DNA of 64,000 nucleotides, from the NCBI RefSeq assembly GCF_005144795.1, contig NZ_SWFJ01000008.1, positions 1 to 64,000 of the forward strand, read 5' to 3'. Origin of the DNA: Streptococcus mitis. GTDB taxonomy: Bacteria; Bacillota; Bacilli; Lactobacillales; Streptococcaceae. Position numbers and translations under genes: made by a program. The notes below the pieces were generated by a model that worked only from the letters and a program-made list of their open reading frames with translations, was not told the origin of the DNA and made no database searches. This document shows, in pieces, positions 61,417-64,000 of the stretch; position 1 is the first letter of the stretch; the number at the start of each line of letters is the position of its first letter.

Positions 61417-61806
61417 ATGTCAACAAACTTAGAAATTTTCAATGCTTATAACCAAGCTTTAATTGCTGGTGACTTTCCTGGTGTCTTTGAAACGATGGCA
61501 GACGATATTGTCTGGCATCAACCTGGTACTCATAGTATATCTGGTACAGTAGTTGGTAAGGACCAACTAGGACCTCACCTAGCTACATTTGCTGAGAAAA
61601 CTAATGGAACTTTTAAGGTGGTAACAAATTGGGTTTCTGACAATAAGGATTTAATCGCAGCCAATGTTACTTTTCTTGGAACACGGGCTGATGGTACTGA
61701 ACTCAATATGAACGGGATTGACCTCTTCCGCATTGAAGACGGAAAAATCAAAGAAGTTTGGCTCTTCTCTTCAGATCAAGCTGAAGAAGATAGCTTTTGG
61801 GGATAA
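61417..61806 (+). CDS. SnoaL/NTF2-like domain protein
   Basis: 129-residue single-domain protein with the NTF2-like cone fold: FNAYNQALIAGDFPGVFETM (about 7-26), ADDIVWHQPGT, and IDLFRIEDGKIKEVWLFSS near the end. Such proteins include small ketosteroid-isomerase-like enzymes and ligand binders; the substrate is unknown. AATGGAGAATATAT precedes the chosen ATG. It is probably controlled by the divergent HxlR regulator. Confidence 0.85.
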   Translation: MSTNLEIFNAYNQALIAGDFPGVFETMADDIVWHQPGTHSISGTVVGKDQLGPHLATFAEKTNGTFKVVTNWVSDNKDLIAANVTFLGTRADGTELNMNGIDLFRIEDGKIKEVWLFSSDQAEEDSFWG

Positions 61807-61975
61807 TTTAAGAGACCAGGACAAAAAATTTTGATTTTGGGAATTCTTTATTATAAATTTTTTAAAGCAATAGACTAGATAAAAAAGCGAACAAGACCGA
61901 ATTTTGAGTATCAGATAACTCGTTTTGTTCGTTTTTTATATTTAAGGTTAAACTTTTGTCCCAGACTCTTTTAAT
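61807..61975. repeat. Nested inverted repeats between NTF2-like gene and pepF
   Basis: Outer imperfect arms AGAGACCAGGACAAAA (61811 onward) and TTTTGTCCCAGACTCT (about 61954-61969). An inner pair AAAAAGCGAACAA / TTGTTCGTTTTTT (about 61884-61936) has a T-run and could terminate on either strand. The motif GTCTGGGACAAAA is, to my knowledge, common in streptococcal intergenic sequence. It holds no ORF of note. Confidence 0.6.
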
Positions 61976-63772
61976 TTACTCTCCCAACTGGGCACTGTAG
62001 GCGATAATCTGATCAACTGTGTCAGACAAGAATTGGATGGTATCACGAAGTGGTTTATCTGTAGAGATATCTGCTCCGATAATCATAGCTGACTCAAGCG
62101 GTGTCTTGCTACCACCTGATTTGAGGAGATTGAGCCAGTCTTCAGCTCCAGTTTCTGAATGTTTCAGATGGAGGTAACCTGCAGTCGAGATGACTAGTCC
62201 TGCTGAGTAGGTGTAACTATACAAGCCCATGTAGTAGTGAGCTTGGCGCATCCAAGTCAGAGCTGCATCATCGTCAATTTCAATAGCATCTCCCCAGAAT
62301 TCGGTCAAAACTTCCTTCATAATGCTGTTGAGTTTGCTTGCTCCGAAAGTTTCTCCTTCTTCAATCAATGTATACACCTTACGCTGGAAGGCTGCTTCCA
62401 AAAGGTGAGTGATAAAGTTATGGAAGTAGGTGTCTGTCAAGCGGTGAGCAAGGGCGAAACGTTTTTGACGAGGGTCATCAGACTGGTGCTCTAAGTAGTC
62501 ACTGAGGAGCAATTCATTGAAAGTTGACGGTGCTTCAACATAGTAGGTCGACATGTGGGCATTAAAGTAGCTTTGATGATTATCTGAAAAGATGAATTGA
62601 CCAGAATGCCCGATTTCATGAATCAAGGTATAGACATCACTCAAACGACCTGTCCAGCTCATAAGGACATATGGATGCACGCGATATGGGTCCGCTGCAT
62701 AGCCACCAGAATCCTTGCCACTATTGGCAGCAAAGTCCACCCAGCGCTCTTCTTGATAGCGAGCAACTTCCTGACAATATTCTTGCCCCAAAGGTGCGAC
62801 TGACTTCATGACCAAATCGTAGGCGTCGTCAATAGTCACTTCAGGATTCAGGGCGCTATCCAAGTCCAATTTCCAGTCTGCAAAGGCCATCTTTTCAAGA
62901 CCATTAACCTTGGCAACGTGTTTGAGATATCTCTGAGCAACTGGCGCAAAATCCTTCATGATGAGGTCAATCTGACGGTCAAACATGACACGGTCCACTT
63001 CTTGTTCAGCCAGAAGATAATCAAAGACTGAGTCGTAACCCTTCATATCTGCCAGTAGTTTTTCAGACTTGACTTGGGCTAGATAGGCTGCTGCAGCAGT
63101 ATTTTGGTGCTTACGAAGTCCCTCTGAGAAAGAACGGAAAGATTTCTCACGAACCTCAGCATCCTCATGATTTTGGTAGAAATTCTCATAGGTCACAAAA
63201 CTGTTTTTGTAGGTCTTTCCATGGGCTTCAAAGTCAGCCATTTCGAAATCCCCAGCTCGCATCTTAGTGTAAATATCCTGCGGACTGTAGAAAACTTCAC
63301 CAAGATTGGTCAAGGCCTTCTCCACATCAGCCCCTAGATAGTGGGCTTTTTTGATTTTGGCCTGACGAATGACCGCCGTCAAATGAGGTAATTCACCCAA
63401 ACGGTCCAAGACTTTCTCATCAGCTTCCACCAAAGCATCGTCAAAAAAGGTCAAGGCTACACTGGCATCTGTTTCAAATTCCATACCAGCTTGGGCAATA
63501 TTAGCAAATTCGTCATTGCTATAGTCTGTCGTCTGAGGCATAAATCCATAGTTACCAATATGGCTCATCTGAATGTAGATTTGTTCCAATTCCGCAAAGG
63601 CCTTTTCAAAATCCTCAAAAGTATGAAGATTGCCCTTATAGTCACGGCTAAACTGGTTGATGTCTTCACAAGCCTTCTCGATTGCACGCAAGAAATCCTC
63701 ACGGTCTTGGTATAGGGCTGTTAAATCCCAAAGTTCCTTCTCTGGAAATTCTGAACGGTGTTTTTGTTCCAT
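61976..63772 (-). CDS. pepF: Oligoendopeptidase F
   Basis: 598-residue M3-family zinc peptidase acting on short peptides in the cytoplasm. The zinc site is TLIHEIGHSGQF (HEIGH near residue 388) with the third ligand Glu further on in VEAPSTFNELLLS. The length is normal for PepF. It follows the rsmE gene by ten bases, with GAGAGGAAGAAA before the ATG, so the two are co-transcribed. Confidence 0.96.
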   Translation of the reverse strand: MEQKHRSEFPEKELWDLTALYQDREDFLRAIEKACEDINQFSRDYKGNLHTFEDFEKAFAELEQIYIQMSHIGNYGFMPQTTDYSNDEFANIAQAGMEFETDASVALTFFDDALVEADEKVLDRLGELPHLTAVIRQAKIKKAHYLGADVEKALTNLGEVFYSPQDIYTKMRAGDFEMADFEAHGKTYKNSFVTYENFYQNHEDAEVREKSFRSFSEGLRKHQNTAAAAYLAQVKSEKLLADMKGYDSVFDYLLAEQEVDRVMFDRQIDLIMKDFAPVAQRYLKHVAKVNGLEKMAFADWKLDLDSALNPEVTIDDAYDLVMKSVAPLGQEYCQEVARYQEERWVDFAANSGKDSGGYAADPYRVHPYVLMSWTGRLSDVYTLIHEIGHSGQFIFSDNHQSYFNAHMSTYYVEAPSTFNELLLSDYLEHQSDDPRQKRFALAHRLTDTYFHNFITHLLEAAFQRKVYTLIEEGETFGASKLNSIMKEVLTEFWGDAIEIDDDAALTWMRQAHYYMGLYSYTYSAGLVISTAGYLHLKHSETGAEDWLNLLKSGGSKTPLESAMIIGADISTDKPLRDTIQFLSDTVDQIIAYSAQLGE

Positions 63773-63782
63773 TTTCTTCCTC

Positions 63783-64000
63783 TCATTTCTCTAATTCTAA
63801 TAAAACACTAAGGGCTGATAAGGCGTAAAGCGGTGCTGTTTCTGCTCGCAAAATGCGAGGACCAAGTCCTGCCAAAACGGCTCCTTTAGCTTCAAAACTT
63901 TCGATTTCTGCAGGTGACAGACCGCCTTCTGGACCAAAGATAAAGAGCAATTTGTCTCCTTTCTCGAGTCCAGTAACTGCTTGTAAAAGCGCAGCCGCTT
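63783..64000 (-). CDS. rsmE: 16S rRNA m3U1498 methyltransferase RsmE (3' part)
   Basis: The window ends inside this gene. The C-terminal about 71 residues are visible, reading on the minus strand through LLFIFGPEGGLSPAEIESF and LGPRILRAETAPLYALSAL to a TGA at 63783-63785. The GPEGG and LGxRILRxETA motifs form the SPOUT-class knot that binds SAM. It lies directly upstream of pepF. Confidence 0.93.
   Translation of the reverse strand, partial: AAALLQAVTGLEKGDKLLFIFGPEGGLSPAEIESFEAKGAVLAGLGPRILRAETAPLYALSALSVLLELEK

Overview
The window looks like a chromosome segment of a mitis-group Streptococcus, most likely S. mitis or a near relative of S. pneumoniae. Support comes from the low-GC coding style, four BOX elements, an M26 IgA1 protease and a NanA-type sialidase with YSIRK-like signal peptides, and a cell-division/PBP2b gene order like that of pneumococcus. 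Several proteins (FtsA linker, DivIVA tail, NanA repeats) differ enough from what I recall of pneumococcus that I favour a commensal relative. No prophage, CRISPR array, rRNA or tRNA was seen.

Layout. 1-10.5 kb: gpmA, a 2072-codon IgA1 protease gene with about 20 copies of a 19-20 residue repeat, and ileS behind a T-box leader. 10.5-16.2 kb: the division cluster ftsA-ftsZ-ylmE-sepF-ylmG-ylmH-divIVA (minus strand). 16.4-23.2 kb: a membrane protein, a NUDIX hydrolase, murF, ddl, recR and pbp2b. 23.4-37.1 kb: a compact sialic acid locus with an RpiR-type regulator, ManNAc kinase, sialic acid lyase, DUF624 and YhcH proteins, SatABC transporter, NanE, sialidase NanA and an acetyl-esterase. 37.5-51.2 kb: housekeeping genes recG, alr, acpS, two DAHP synthases, secA, der, a nitroreductase, dnaI, dnaB and nrdR. 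51.3-55.6 kb: a GntR-ABC exporter operon, an LrgAB pair, a MarR regulator, a DUF4649 protein and thioredoxin. 55.6-58.1 kb: queCDEF behind a likely preQ1 riboswitch. 58.3-64 kb: aquaporin, an acetoin/diacetyl-type SDR, a frameshifted DUF2785 gene, an HxlR regulator divergent from an NTF2-like protein, pepF and the 3' end of rsmE.

How it works together. NanA releases terminal sialic acid outside the cell; SatABC imports it; the lyase splits it to ManNAc and pyruvate; the ROK kinase and NanE yield GlcNAc-6-phosphate. The most interesting signal is regulatory. Three nan promoters (lyase, nanE, nanA) share one architecture: two 16-bp elements exactly 40 bp apart, 15 bp upstream of a -35 box, with a 17-bp spacer to the -10. 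A fourth, looser copy precedes the esterase gene. This is a strong candidate for the operator of the RpiR-type regulator, and CcpA cre-like sites are layered on it differently at each promoter.

Other points of note are a BOX element that supplies the last nine codons of the ManNAc kinase, two genes broken by single-base frameshifts, a 20-codon ORF with its own terminator, and twin operator-like palindromes around the MarR gene.
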